Assembly: GCF_022288725.1 (NCBI RefSeq)
Contig: NZ_JAKNTA010000011.1
Span: forward strand, 186,001 to 250,000
DNA from: Kitasatospora sp. A2-31
GTDB taxonomy: Bacteria > Actinomycetota > Actinomycetes > Streptomycetales > Streptomycetaceae
Direction: 5' to 3'
DNA: 64,000 nt
Made by a program: the position numbers and the translations under genes. The notes below the pieces were generated by a model. That model saw only the letters and a list, made by a program, of their open reading frames with translations. It was not told the DNA's origin and did not search any database. Of this stretch, positions 38,377 to 47,797 are shown piece by piece. The stretch's first letter is position 1. Each line of letters starts with the position of its first letter.

Positions 38377-38391
38377 CAGGTCGGTGGAGCG

Positions 38392-38436
38392 CGCCGGCCG
38401 GCCCCGGGGCGGCGGGCGCCCCGGGGCCGGCCGGCG
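38392..38436 (-). terminator. Terminator of the nitrate assimilation operon
   Basis: Perfect 20-bp arms (38392-38411, 38417-38436) with a 5-base loop, directly after the narK stop at 38448. Confidence 0.9.
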
Positions 38437-38447
38437 GGTCGAAGCCG

Positions 38448-39824
38448 TCAGGTCTCGGCGGCGGTCGACCGGGCCGCCCGCGGGCGGAGCCAGACCGCCC
38501 AGGTGAGCCCGGAGCAGGCCACGTACGTGGCCAGGAAGCCCAGGTAGGCGGCGTCGCCGTTGTGGCTGGCGAGGAAGGACTGCCGGAAGGCGAGGTTGAC
38601 CAGGACCCCGCCGAAGGCGCCCACCGCGCCGGCCAGGCCGATCAGGGCGGTGGAGCGGCGGCGGGCGGCGGACTCGGCCGCCGCCGGGTCGGTGCCGGCC
38701 GCGACGGCCGCGCGTGCCCTGGCCTGGTAGTGGGCCGGGATCATCTTGTAGGTCGAGCCGTTGCCGATGCCGCTGAGCACGAAGAGCGCGATGAAGCCGC
38801 CCAGGAAGAGCGGCAGCGAGTGCGCCCGGGAGGCGGCCAGGACGACCGCGGTGCCGGCCCCCATCGCCACGAAGGTGGCCAGGGTGACGCGGGCGCCGCC
38901 CCAGCGGTCGGCCAGTCGACCGCCGACCGGCCGGAGCAGCGAGCCGAGGAGCGGACCGAGGAAGGTCAGCGCGGCCGCCTTGACCGGGGTGTCGAAGCGG
39001 TCGTGGAACTGCACCTGGAGCACCTGCCCGAAGGCGAAGCCGAAGCCGATGAACGAGCCGAAGGTACCGACGTAGAGGGCGGAGACCGCCCAGCCGTACG
39101 GGTCGCGGGCGACCTCCCGCAGTGCCCGGCCCTCGCCGCGCGGGGCCGCCGCCAGATTGTCCATCCGCCACCAGGCGCCGGCCGCGGCCAGCACGATCAG
39201 CGGCAGGTAGAGCAGCGGCAGCAACCGGGGGTGTGTCGCGCCGGCGGTGGCCAGCACGAGCAGGCCGAGCAGCTGCACCGCCGGGACGCCCAGGTTGCCG
39301 CCGCCCGCGTTGATGCCGAGCGCCCAGCCCTTGAGCCGGTGCGGGTAGAAGGCGTTGATGTTGGCCATCGAGGAGGCGAAGTTGCCGCCGCCGACGCCGG
39401 CCGAGCAGGCCACCGCGAGCAGCGTGCCGTAGGAGACGCCGGGGGTGAGCACCAGGGCCGCCAGGGCGGCGGGGACGAGCAGCAGCAGCGCGCTGACGAC
39501 CGTCCAGTTGCGGCCGCCGAACCGGCCGACGGCGAAGGTGTAGGGCAGGCGCAGCAGGGCGCCGAGGGCGGTGGGCAGCGCGGTCAGGGTGAACTTGCCC
39601 GCGGCGTCGATGTGGTACTCGGGGCCGAGGAAGAGCACCAGGACCGACCAGGTGCTCCAGACCGAGAAGCCGATGTGCTCGCTGAGCACGGAGAAGACCA
39701 GGTTGCGGCGGGCGATCGCGGCGCCGGTCCGTTCCCAGAAGACCGGGTCCTCCGGGTCCCAGTCGGTGAGCGGGGCGGCGCCGGCTCTGCCGCTCGCGGG
39801 CGTTGTCTCGACGACGGCGCTCAT
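38448..39824 (-). CDS. narK: Nitrate/nitrite transporter NarK
   Basis: 458-residue major facilitator of the nitrate/nitrite porter family, about 12 helices. Diagnostic are GVGGGNFASSMANINAFYP and the second nitrate signature GIGNGSTYKMIPAHY. The N-terminal 40 residues are cytoplasmic (DWDPEDPVFWERTG). Its ATG overlaps the nirD stop (ATGA), so it is the last gene of the nasA-nirBD unit and imports nitrate or exports nitrite. Terminator follows. Confidence 0.95.
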   Translation of the reverse strand: MSAVVETTPASGRAGAAPLTDWDPEDPVFWERTGAAIARRNLVFSVLSEHIGFSVWSTWSVLVLFLGPEYHIDAAGKFTLTALPTALGALLRLPYTFAVGRFGGRNWTVVSALLLLVPAALAALVLTPGVSYGTLLAVACSAGVGGGNFASSMANINAFYPHRLKGWALGINAGGGNLGVPAVQLLGLLVLATAGATHPRLLPLLYLPLIVLAAAGAWWRMDNLAAAPRGEGRALREVARDPYGWAVSALYVGTFGSFIGFGFAFGQVLQVQFHDRFDTPVKAAALTFLGPLLGSLLRPVGGRLADRWGGARVTLATFVAMGAGTAVVLAASRAHSLPLFLGGFIALFVLSGIGNGSTYKMIPAHYQARARAAVAAGTDPAAAESAARRRSTALIGLAGAVGAFGGVLVNLAFRQSFLASHNGDAAYLGFLATYVACSGLTWAVWLRPRAARSTAAET

Positions 39825-40273
39825 TCCGCGTCCTCCTGTCCGGCGAGTCCGGCCCGCGCGGAACCCACGGCCGGCGCAGAACCCGCGGCCCGCGCGGAAC
39901 GGGCACCGTCCGATCCGGCGCCCGCACCGCCGCCCGCGCTGTCGCGGATCGGCCAGAGCCGCAGGACGGCCGGGGCGCCGTCGGGCCCGGTCTCCTCGTC
40001 GAGGCAGCGGCCGTCGGTGAGGTCGAAGACCTGCTTGTACATGGGGGAGGCCAGGGTCGGCCGGTCGCCGCGGCTGCCCAGCAGGCCGCGGGAGAGGACG
40101 TGGGCGCCGCTGAACGGGTCGCGGTTGTCGACGGCGTGCAGCACGCCGGTACGGTCACGGAACACGGCCACCTGGTCGGCGCCGAGCAGTACGGCCACAC
40201 CTCGGCCGGGCTGCAGGTCGGCGAGCGTGCAGACGGGCTGCCAGCGGGTGCCGTCGTGGATCTCCACGGTCAC
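39821..40273 (-). CDS. nirD: Nitrite reductase (NADH) small subunit NirD
   Basis: 150-residue Rieske-fold subunit of assimilatory nitrite reductase. VCTLADLQPGRGVAVLLGADQVAVFRD and HAVDNRDPFSGAHVLSRGLLG follow the NirD pattern; the Rieske cluster cysteines are absent, as usual for NirD. The C-terminal 40 residues are an Ala/Gly/Ser tail longer than normal. The GTG at 40273 overlaps the nirB stop, and its stop overlaps narK. Confidence 0.92.
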   Translation of the reverse strand: MTVEIHDGTRWQPVCTLADLQPGRGVAVLLGADQVAVFRDRTGVLHAVDNRDPFSGAHVLSRGLLGSRGDRPTLASPMYKQVFDLTDGRCLDEETGPDGAPAVLRLWPIRDSAGGGAGAGSDGARSARAAGSAPAVGSARAGLAGQEDAE

Positions 40274-42869
40274 GGGGTGAGCACCTCCAGTCGGGGCCCG
40301 GCCACCAGGACCGGGGTGGGGGCGGTGAGGACGCGCCCGTCCTCGTCGGGGCGGGCGGGGCGGATCTGGCCGCGTTCGGGGACGAAGGTGACGGCCGGGT
40401 CCGGGGTGCCGGGGGCGTTGACGAAGGAGGAGAACCGGCGCAGCCGGTCCGGGTCGGCCAGGGTGGCGGCCCATTCGTCCTGGTAGGAGTCGACGTGACG
40501 GGCCATCAGGTCGTCCAGTTCGGCGACGATGCCGAGCGAGTCGTCCATGACCACTGCGCGCAGGTGGTCCAGGCCGCCCTCCAGCCTCTCCAGCCAGACC
40601 GAGGTGCGCTCCAGGCGGTCGGCGGTGCGGATGTAGAACATCAGGTACCGGTCGACGGTCCGGATCAACGTCTGCCGGTCCAGGTCGGCGGCCAGCAGGT
40701 CGGCGTGACGTGGCGTCATACCGCCGTTGCCGCCGACGTAGAGGTTCCAGCCGGCGGAGGTGGCGATGATCCCGAAGTCCTTGCTCCGGGCCTCGGCGCA
40801 CTCGCGGGCGCAGCCGGAGACGGCGGACTTGAGCTTGTGCGGGGAGCGCAGCCCCCGGTAGCGGAGCTCCAGTTCGATCGCGAGCCCGACCGAGTCCTGC
40901 ACCCCGTAGCGGCACCAGGTCTCGCCCACGCAGGACTTCACGGTGCGCAGCGCCTTGCCGTAGGGTAGGCGTGGCCGGACTCGAAGCCCGCGTCGACCAG
41001 CCGCCGCCAGATGACGGGGAGTTGGTCGACGGTGGCGCCGAAGAGGTCGATCCGCTGACCACCGGTGATCTTGGTGTAGAGACCGTGGTCGCGGGCGATC
41101 TCACCGATCGCGATCAGCCCCTCGGGGGTGATCTCGCCGCCGGGAACGCGGGGCACCACCGAGTAGGAGCCGTTGCGCTGGAGGTTGGCGAGGAAGTGGT
41201 CGTTGGAGTCCTGCAGCGCCGCCTGCTCGCCGTCCAGGATGTGACCGTTGCCGAGGCTGGCCAGGACGGAGGCGACGGTCGGCTTGCAGACGTCGCAGCC
41301 CTCGCCGCCGCCGTACCGGTCGACGAGCTCGGAGAAGCTGGTGATGCCGGTGACCCGGACGATCTCGTACAACTCGGCCCGGCTCTGCGGGAAGTGCTCG
41401 CAGAGGCCGGTCCGGGTGGCGACGCCGGAGGCGGCGAGCTCCTCGTCGACGACGGTGGTGAGCTGCTTGATGCAGCTGCCGCAGCCGGTGCCGGCCCGGG
41501 TGCACCTCTTGACGGCGGCGACGGAGTCGCAGCCCTCCTCGTGCACGGCCGCGCGGACGGCGCCCCGGGTGACGTTGTGGCAGGAGCAGAGCACCGCGTC
41601 GTCGGGCAGCGCGACCGGACCGGCGGCGGCGAACCCGGCCGGCAGCACCAGTTGTTCGGCGGGGGTGGTGAGCGGTTTGCCGGCCATCGCGAGCGGCCGC
41701 AGGGTGCCGTAGGACTCGGTGTCGCCGACCAGGACGCCGCCGAGCAGTGCGCCGTCGGTCCCGATCACGAGCTTGCGGTAGACGCCGAGCCGGCTGTCGC
41801 TGTAGAGCACGTCGAGCGCGCCCTCGGCGGTGCCGTGCGGGTCGCCGAAGCTGGCCACGTCGACGCCGAGCAGCTTGAGCTTGGTGGAGGTGTCCGCGCC
41901 GGTGAAGCCGGAGCCGGCGGTGCCGGCCAGGGTGCGGGCGGCCGTCTCGGCCATCTGGTAGCCGGGGGCGACCAGGCCGTAGACCCGGCCGTCCACGGTC
42001 TGCGCACACTCGCCGATGGCCAGCACGGCCGGGTCGGCGGTGCGGCAGTGCTCGTCCACGACGATGCCGCCGCGCGGGCCGACCGGCAGGTCGCAGCCGC
42101 GCGCGAGCTGGTCGCGGGGGCGGACTCCGGCCGAGAACACCACCAGGTCGGCGGCGAGTTCGCGGCCGTCGGACAGGAGCAGGGCGCGGACCCGACCATC
42201 CTCGCCGGTCTCGACGCCGCTGGCGCCGGCGCTGGTGTGGACGGTGACGCCGAGCTCCTCGACCTTGCGCCGGAGCAGTTCGCCGCCGCCCTCGTCGACC
42301 TGGACGGCCATCAGCCGGGGGGCGAACTCGACCACGTGGGTGGCGACGCCCATCGCCCTGAGGGCGCCCGCGGCCTCCAGGCCGAGCAGGCCGCCGCCGA
42401 CCACCACGCCGGTCCCGGCCCGGCCGGCGTCGGCGCGGATCGCGTCCAGGTCCTCGATGGTGCGGTAGACGTGGCAGCCGGCCGCGTCCCTGCCGGGCAC
42501 GGGCGGCACGAACGGCACCGAACCGGTGGCCAGCACCAGGGCGTCGTAGCGCAGTCGGGTGCCGGCCCGGGTCGTGACGCTCCGGTCCGCACGGTCGACG
42601 GCGGTGACCGGGTCGCCGAGGCGCAGGTCGATGCCGTGCCGGGCGAGGAAGCCGGGCGGGCACAGCGCGAGGTCCTCGGCGGTCTTCCCGTCGAACAGCG
42701 CGCTGAGGTGGACACGGTCGTAGGCCGGGCGCGGCTCCTCGGCGAGCACGGTGATCCGCCAGCCCTCGGCGCCGGGCTGCTCGGTGAAGGCCTCCAGGAA
42801 GCGCTGGCCGACCATGCCGTGGCCGACGAGGACGAGGTCCCGCGGTCGGTCGGGCTTGTGCGATGTCAT
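40270..42869 (-). pseudogene. nirB: Nitrite reductase (NADH) large subunit NirB, frameshifted by a 5-bp duplication
   Basis: Sirohaem nitrite reductase reducing nitrite to ammonium with NAD(P)H. Domains: FAD/NAD-binding region (LVGHGMVGQRF; GVVVGGGLLGLEAA), a BFD-like [2Fe-2S] domain (CSCHNVTRGAV, GTGCGSC), ferredoxin-like half-domain, then sirohaem/[4Fe-4S] domain with KSCVGETWC and SGCAREC cysteine pairs. The frame breaks at 40960-40969 (GTAGG doubled); with one copy removed it reads SGHAYGKALRTVKSCVGE. All motifs are intact otherwise, total about 865 residues. Second last in a coupled operon, it needs sirohaem, which the CbiX-like gene nearby would help make. Confidence 0.93.
40960..40969. 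repeat. 5-bp tandem duplication at the nirB frameshift
   Basis: GTAGG occurs twice in succession; one copy fits the conserved HAYGKALRTVKSC reading. Confidence 0.9.
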
Positions 42870-42962
42870 CGCGTTGCTCCTCGGGGTCGTGCGGGGGTGC
42901 GGGGTTCGGGCGGTCCGGGGGTGGCGGCGGGTCCGGCCGGGGCCGGGGGCCGGTGGGGCGGC

Positions 42963-44171
42963 TCAGGTGAGCAGGTGCAGGGGGTGGTCGACGAGCGGGT
43001 CGTCGCGTCGCCAGGCCTCGGCGAGGGCGTCGACGCCGGCGAGGTCGCCGAGCAGGATCGCGCCGACCAGCCGGTCCCCGCGCAGCACGAGCTTCTTGTA
43101 GCTGCCGCGGGTGGCGTCGGTGAGCCGCAACACGTCCAGGCCGGGGTCGAGGCTCTCGTCCACCTCGCCGAAGGCCGCGTACTCCAGGCCACCGGTGCTC
43201 AGCCGGGCCGGGGGCCGGGAGCCGGTGTAGCGGGCGTCCGGCTCGGCGCCCGACAGGCGCTGCGCCAGCACGTCGGCCTGGTCCCAGGCCGGCAGTGCCA
43301 GGCCGTGCACGGTGCTGCGGTGCTCAGCGCAGTCTCCGATCGCGTGGACGCCCGGGGCCGCGGTGGCGAGCGCGTCGTCCACCAGCACGCCGGTGGCGAC
43401 CGGAAGGCCGGCGGTGTGCGCGAGCGCGGTCCGCGGCCGGGTTCCGCAGGCGAGCACCACCAGGTCGCAGTCGAGGACGTACCCGTTGGCCAGCACGACT
43501 CCGGTCACCCGGTCCTCGCCGCGCATGGCGCGGGCCCGGTTGCCGGGGTAGGTCTCCACACCGACCTCCAGGAGCAGGCCGCGAAGCACCTCACCGGCCT
43601 GCGCGTCGAGTTGGCGCTCGATCAGGTACGGACCCTGGTGGACGATCTCGGTGGGCACGCCGAGCGCGGTCAGGGCCCGGGCGGCGCTCACCCCGAGGAC
43701 CCCGCCGCCGATCACGACGGCCCGGCGGGCGCCCACGGCGTCCTCGGCGAGCCGGCCGCAGTCCTCCAGGGTGCGCAGGGTGTGAACGCCCTCGGTGAGG
43801 CGGCCGCCGTCCGCCCGCCGCAGGCCCCGGATCGGCGGCAGCACCGGGTTGGCACCGGTGGCGAGCACCAGCTCGTCCCACGGCACCACGGTGCCGTCGG
43901 CGAGACCGAGCGTGCGGGCGGCCGGGTCCAGGGCCACCACCTCGCAGCCGGGCCGCGGCTCGGCGCCGCCCAGCGGCAGCGCGATCGACTCGGCGTCGTA
44001 GCGGCCGGTGAGCACGTCGGCGAGCAGCGCCCGGTTGTAGGGGGCACGGGGCTCGGCGCCGTACACGGTGACCCGGCCGGTGCCGCCCAGCGCGGTGTAA
44101 CGCTCCGCGAAGCGGGCGGCGGCCATCCCGCCGCCGACCACCGCGATCCGCCGGTCCCGTGGGTTCCTCAC
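42963..44171 (-). CDS. FAD/NAD(P)-dependent oxidoreductase of the nitrate assimilation operon
   Basis: 402-residue pyridine-nucleotide-disulphide-type oxidoreductase: FAD motif IAVVGGGMAAARFAERY, NAD motif AVVIGGGVLGVSAARAL, and VHAIGDCAEH. It resembles the N-terminal half of NirB but lacks its iron-sulphur domains, and lies between nasA and nirB, overlapping the nasA stop with its GTG (GTGA). The likely role is electron supply from NAD(P)H to nitrate reductase NasA (inference from context). Confidence 0.9.
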   Translation of the reverse strand: MRNPRDRRIAVVGGGMAAARFAERYTALGGTGRVTVYGAEPRAPYNRALLADVLTGRYDAESIALPLGGAEPRPGCEVVALDPAARTLGLADGTVVPWDELVLATGANPVLPPIRGLRRADGGRLTEGVHTLRTLEDCGRLAEDAVGARRAVVIGGGVLGVSAARALTALGVPTEIVHQGPYLIERQLDAQAGEVLRGLLLEVGVETYPGNRARAMRGEDRVTGVVLANGYVLDCDLVVLACGTRPRTALAHTAGLPVATGVLVDDALATAAPGVHAIGDCAEHRSTVHGLALPAWDQADVLAQRLSGAEPDARYTGSRPPARLSTGGLEYAAFGEVDESLDPGLDVLRLTDATRGSYKKLVLRGDRLVGAILLGDLAGVDALAEAWRRDDPLVDHPLHLLT

Positions 44172-46402
44172 GGTGCCACCTCCTGGGCCGTCTCCCGGGT
44201 CGGGCCCTGGGCTGTACCCCGGGCCGCGCCCCAGGCCGGGGCCTGAGCCGCGCCCCGGGCCGGGGCCTGAGCCGCGTCCGGGGCGGGGCCCTGAGCCGCC
44301 TCCCGGGCCGGCTCCACGCGGACGGCGCAGAGCTTGAACTCTGGCATCCGCGAGACCGGGTCCAGGGCCGGGTTGGTCAGGGTGTTGGCCCGCCCCGCGC
44401 CGGGCCAGTGGAACGGCATGAAGACGGTGTCCGGGCGGATGGCGTCGGTGATCCGGGCCGGCGCCACCGCGCGGCCGCGCCGGCTGGTCACCGCGACCAG
44501 GTCGCCCTCCGCGACGGCCAGCCGGGCAGCCAGCCGCGGGTGCAGCTCGACGAAGGGTCCGGGCGCGGCCGCGTTCAGCTCCGGCACCCGGCGGGTCTGC
44601 GCGCCGCTCTGGTACTGGGCGAGCACCCGGCCGGTGGTCAGGTGGAGCGGGTAGTCGCGGTCAGGCTCCTCGCCGGCCGGGCGGTGGGTGACGCCGGCGA
44701 AGCGGGCCCGGCCGTCCGGGGTGGCGAAGCGCTCCAGGAAGAGCCGCGGGGTGCCCGGGTGCGCGTCGTCGGGGCAGGGCCAGAAGACGCCGTCCTCGGC
44801 CGCGATCCGCCGGTAGCTGATGCCGGAGTAGTCGGCGTCCCCGCCGGCCGACGCGCGGCGCAGCTCGTCGAAGACCTCCTCGGCCTCCTCCGGGAAGCCC
44901 CTCCGCACGCCCAGCCGGGCGGCGAGTCCGCGCAGCACCCGGAGCTCGCTGCGCACGCCCTCGGGCGGGTCCAGCGCGCGGCGGCGCAGGATCACCCTGC
45001 CCTCCAGGTTGGTCGTGGTGCCCTCCTCCTCGGCCCACTGGGTGACCGGCAGGACGACGTCCGCCAGCCGGGCCGTCTCGGACAGCACCGGGTCGGCGAC
45101 GACCAGCAGGTCCAGCTCGCGCAACCGGGCCGTGACGTGCGCGGCGTTCGGCGCGGAGACCACCGGGTTGGAGCCCGCCAGCAGCAGAGCGCGGACCCCG
45201 CCCGGCCGGCCGAGCCCGTCCAGCAGCTCGTAGGCCGAGCGGCCGGCGCCGGGCAGCTCGTCCGGGTCGACGCCCCAGACGCCGGCCACGTGCGCCCTGG
45301 CCTGCGGGTCCTCGATCGAGCGGTAGCCGGGAAGCTGGTCGGCCTTCTGGCCGTGCTCCCGGCCGCCCTGGCCGTTGCCCTGGCCGGTCAGGCAGCCGTA
45401 CCCCGAGTAGGGCCGGCCGGCCTTCCCGGTGGCCAGGCAGAGGTCGATCCACGCGCCGACCGTGTCCGTGCCCTTGCTCTGCTGCTCCGGGCCGCGCGCG
45501 GTCAGCACCATGCCGGTCTCGGCCCGGCCGAACAGCTCGGCCGCGGTCCGCAGTCGGGCGACCGGGACGCCGGTGATCCGCTCCACCCGGTCCGGCCAGT
45601 GCGCCATCGCGGCGGCCCGGGCCCGGTCGAAGCCGGTGGTGCGGGCGGCGACGAACTCCTCGTCCACCCGGCCGTCGGCGATCACCAGGTGGAGCAGGCC
45701 GAGCGCCAGCGCGAGGTCGCCGCCGGGCCGTGGCTGCAGGTGCAGGTCGGCCTCCGCCGCGGTCCGCGTCCGGCGCGGGTCGACCACGATCAACGTTCCG
45801 CCGTTCTCGCGGAGTTCGCGGAAGTAGCGGAGCGCCGGCGGCATCGTCTCGGCGGGGTTGCCACCGACCAGGATCAGGCACCCGGTGTGCGGGATGTCCG
45901 CCAGCGGGAACGGCAGCCCGCGGTCCAGCCCGAACGCCCTGCGGTGCGCGGCGGCCGCCGAGGACATGCAGAACCGGCCGTTGTAGTCGATGTTCGCGGT
46001 GCGCAGTACCACTCGGGCGAACTTGCCCAGCAGATACGCCTTCTCGTTGGTCAGCCCGCCGCCGCCGAACACCCCGACGGCGTCCGCCCCGTGCCGCTCG
46101 CGGACCTCGGCCAGGCCCGCGGCCACCCGGTCCAGCGCCTCCGTCCACCCCGCCGACCGCAGCGGGCCGCCCGGGCGGTCGCGCAGCAGCGGGCCGGTCA
46201 GCCGGGCGCCCGGCGCCAGCAGCGCGGGCGCCGAACGGCCCTTGCCGCAGAGCGCACCGCGGTTCACCGGGAACCCGGGCCGCTCCAGCACTTCGGCGGG
46301 TGCCCCGGCCGCACCGGCCCGGGCCGGGTCGCCCCCGGTGCGCAGCCGCATGCCGCACTGCAGCGAGCAGTACGGGCAGTGGGTGTCGGTGGTCGTCGTC
46401 AT
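44168..46402 (-). CDS. nasA: Assimilatory nitrate reductase catalytic subunit NasA
   Basis: 744-residue molybdopterin oxidoreductase reducing nitrate to nitrite. The N-terminus holds the [4Fe-4S] site CPYCSLQCG with the fourth cysteine in GALCGKG; GGGGLTNEKAYLLGKFARV, MSSAAAAHRRAFG, GRPYSGYGCLTGQGNGQGGREHGQKADQ and the molybdopterin-dinucleotide domain near the end (HLTTGRVLAQYQSG, FMPFHWPGAGRAN) are typical. The C-terminal 45 residues are an Ala/Pro/Gln tail that is not conserved. The ATG at 46402 gives MTTTTDTHCPYC. First gene of the operon, divergent from nnaR across a 192-bp control region. Confidence 0.95.
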   Translation of the reverse strand: MTTTTDTHCPYCSLQCGMRLRTGGDPARAGAAGAPAEVLERPGFPVNRGALCGKGRSAPALLAPGARLTGPLLRDRPGGPLRSAGWTEALDRVAAGLAEVRERHGADAVGVFGGGGLTNEKAYLLGKFARVVLRTANIDYNGRFCMSSAAAAHRRAFGLDRGLPFPLADIPHTGCLILVGGNPAETMPPALRYFRELRENGGTLIVVDPRRTRTAAEADLHLQPRPGGDLALALGLLHLVIADGRVDEEFVAARTTGFDRARAAAMAHWPDRVERITGVPVARLRTAAELFGRAETGMVLTARGPEQQSKGTDTVGAWIDLCLATGKAGRPYSGYGCLTGQGNGQGGREHGQKADQLPGYRSIEDPQARAHVAGVWGVDPDELPGAGRSAYELLDGLGRPGGVRALLLAGSNPVVSAPNAAHVTARLRELDLLVVADPVLSETARLADVVLPVTQWAEEEGTTTNLEGRVILRRRALDPPEGVRSELRVLRGLAARLGVRRGFPEEAEEVFDELRRASAGGDADYSGISYRRIAAEDGVFWPCPDDAHPGTPRLFLERFATPDGRARFAGVTHRPAGEEPDRDYPLHLTTGRVLAQYQSGAQTRRVPELNAAAPGPFVELHPRLAARLAVAEGDLVAVTSRRGRAVAPARITDAIRPDTVFMPFHWPGAGRANTLTNPALDPVSRMPEFKLCAVRVEPAREAAQGPAPDAAQAPARGAAQAPAWGAARGTAQGPTRETAQEVAP

Positions 46403-46533
46403 GCCGAAGAATCTCGACGGAGGTCGTTTCGCCGCCGGATCCCCCGTGTTTCGGGCGCGGTACGCCTCGCTCACGCCGCGGCCGACACGGGGTGCGCGGT
46501 CGGACATCAGCCGTAACCGGCCGGCCCGGTTCG

Positions 46534-46582
46534 CTAACACGCAGGTGACGGCGGGGCAATCCGCAGGTAACGCCGCCGAAGC
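46534..46582. promoter_or_regulatory. Candidate GlnR/NnaR boxes in the nasA-nnaR intergenic region
   Basis: Two sites fit the GlnR pattern gTnAC-N6-GaAAC loosely: CTAAC-N6-GTGAC (46534-46549) and GTAAC-N6-GAAGC (46567-46582). The surrounding CGCAGGT(G/A)ACG occurs twice as a direct repeat. GlnR with NnaR is known to activate nasA, nirB and narK in Streptomyces, so the placement is sensible; the sites are imperfect. Confidence 0.45.
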
Positions 46583-46594
46583 ACCCTTGCCGCC

Positions 46595-47768
46595 ATGGCT
46601 CCCTCCCCCGCCCTCGCCGTCCCGCGTCCCAGTGCGCAGCCGGGGCCGCTCACCGGCTTCACCATCGGTGTCACCGCCGCTCGGCGGCGCGACGAACTGG
46701 TCGCGCTGCTCGCCCGGCGCGGCGCCCAGGTGGTCGAGGCGCCGGTGCTGCGGATCACCCCGCTCGCGGACGACCTGGCCCTGCGTCAGGCCACCGAGCG
46801 CTGTCTGGCCGCACCGCTCGACTACGTGGTCGCCACCACCGGCGTCGGCTGGCGCGGCTGGATGAGCGCGGCCGAGGGCTGGGGCCGGGGCGCCGCCCTC
46901 GCCGACGCCTGCCGGGACGCGGTGGTGCTCAGCCGGGGCCCCAAGGCCACCGGCGCGGTGCGGGCCAGCGGTCTCGGCGAGCGCTTCTCCCCCGGCTCCG
47001 AGGCCACCGACGAACTGCTCACCTGGCTGCTCGCCCGCCCGCTGGCCGGCCGCCGGATCGCGGTCCAGGAGCACGGCATCCGGCTGGACGCGTTCGCGGC
47101 GGCGCTGCGCGAACGCGGCGCCGAGGTGATCTCCGTCCCGGTCTACCGCTGGGAGCCGCCGGACGACCCGGCCCCGGTGCGCCGGCTGGTCGAGCAGACC
47201 GTCCGGCGTCAGGTGCACGCGCTCACCTTCACCAGTGCCCCGGCGGTCACCGCCTTCGTCGAGATCGCCAACCGCCTTCGTCGAGATCGCCACCGCCGAG
47301 GGCCTGCGCGAACCGCTGCTCGACGCACTGCGCGCCGACGTCCTGCCGGTCTGCGTCGGCGCGCTGTGCGCCCGGCCGTTCGCCGAACTCGGCCTGTCGG
47401 CCGTCTTCCCGGAGCGCGGCCGGCTCGGCTCGCTGGTCCGGTTGCTCGCCGAGACCCTGCCCGGCCGCGGCCGCCAGGAGGTCGCGCTCGCCGGGCGGGT
47501 GCTCACCCTCCAGGGCAACGCCGTCCTGGTCGACGGCCAGAGCCACTGGCTCAGCCCGCGCGGCGCCGCCGTCCTGCGGGCCCTCGCCGCGCAGCCCGGC
47601 CGGGTGCTCAGCCGCGCCGAACTCCTCCGCACCGCCTGGGCCGACGCGGCCGCCGACGAGCACGCCGTCGAGGCGGCCGTCGGCCGGCTGCGGGCGGCGC
47701 TCGGGCCGCACGGCGCACTGATCCGCACGGTGGTGCCCAAGCGCGGCTACCGCCTGGCGGCGAGTTGA
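46595..47768 (+). pseudogene. nnaR: NnaR-type HemD/winged-helix nitrate regulator, frameshifted by a 22-bp duplication
   Basis: Uroporphyrinogen-III-synthase-like domain (FTIGVTAARRRDELVALLARRGA, DYVVATTGVGWRGW, IAVQEHGIRLDAFAAALRERGAEV, TFTSAPAVTAFVEIA) fused to an OmpR/PhoB winged helix (LSPRGAAVLRALAAQPGRVLSRAELL, VEAAVGRLRAAL, RGYRLAAS). This layout is NnaR, the co-activator of nitrate assimilation genes with GlnR. A 22-bp unit is repeated at 47249-47292; removing one copy reads FVEIATAEGLREPLL. It is divergent from nasA, its expected target. The ATG at 46595 has no obvious ribosome site and may be leaderless. Confidence 0.92.
47249..47292. repeat. 22-bp exact tandem duplication inside nnaR
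   Basis: Bases 47249-47270 are repeated at 47271-47292. The unit is not a multiple of three, and one copy restores the HemD-like domain. Confidence 0.95.
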
Positions 47769-47797
47769 CGGGCGGCGCAGCGGCGGGCGTGGCCGCG

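Noticed and set aside
44159..46516. 785-codon plus-strand open frame
   Set aside because: Antisense of nasA; no recognisable protein and unnatural amino-acid composition.
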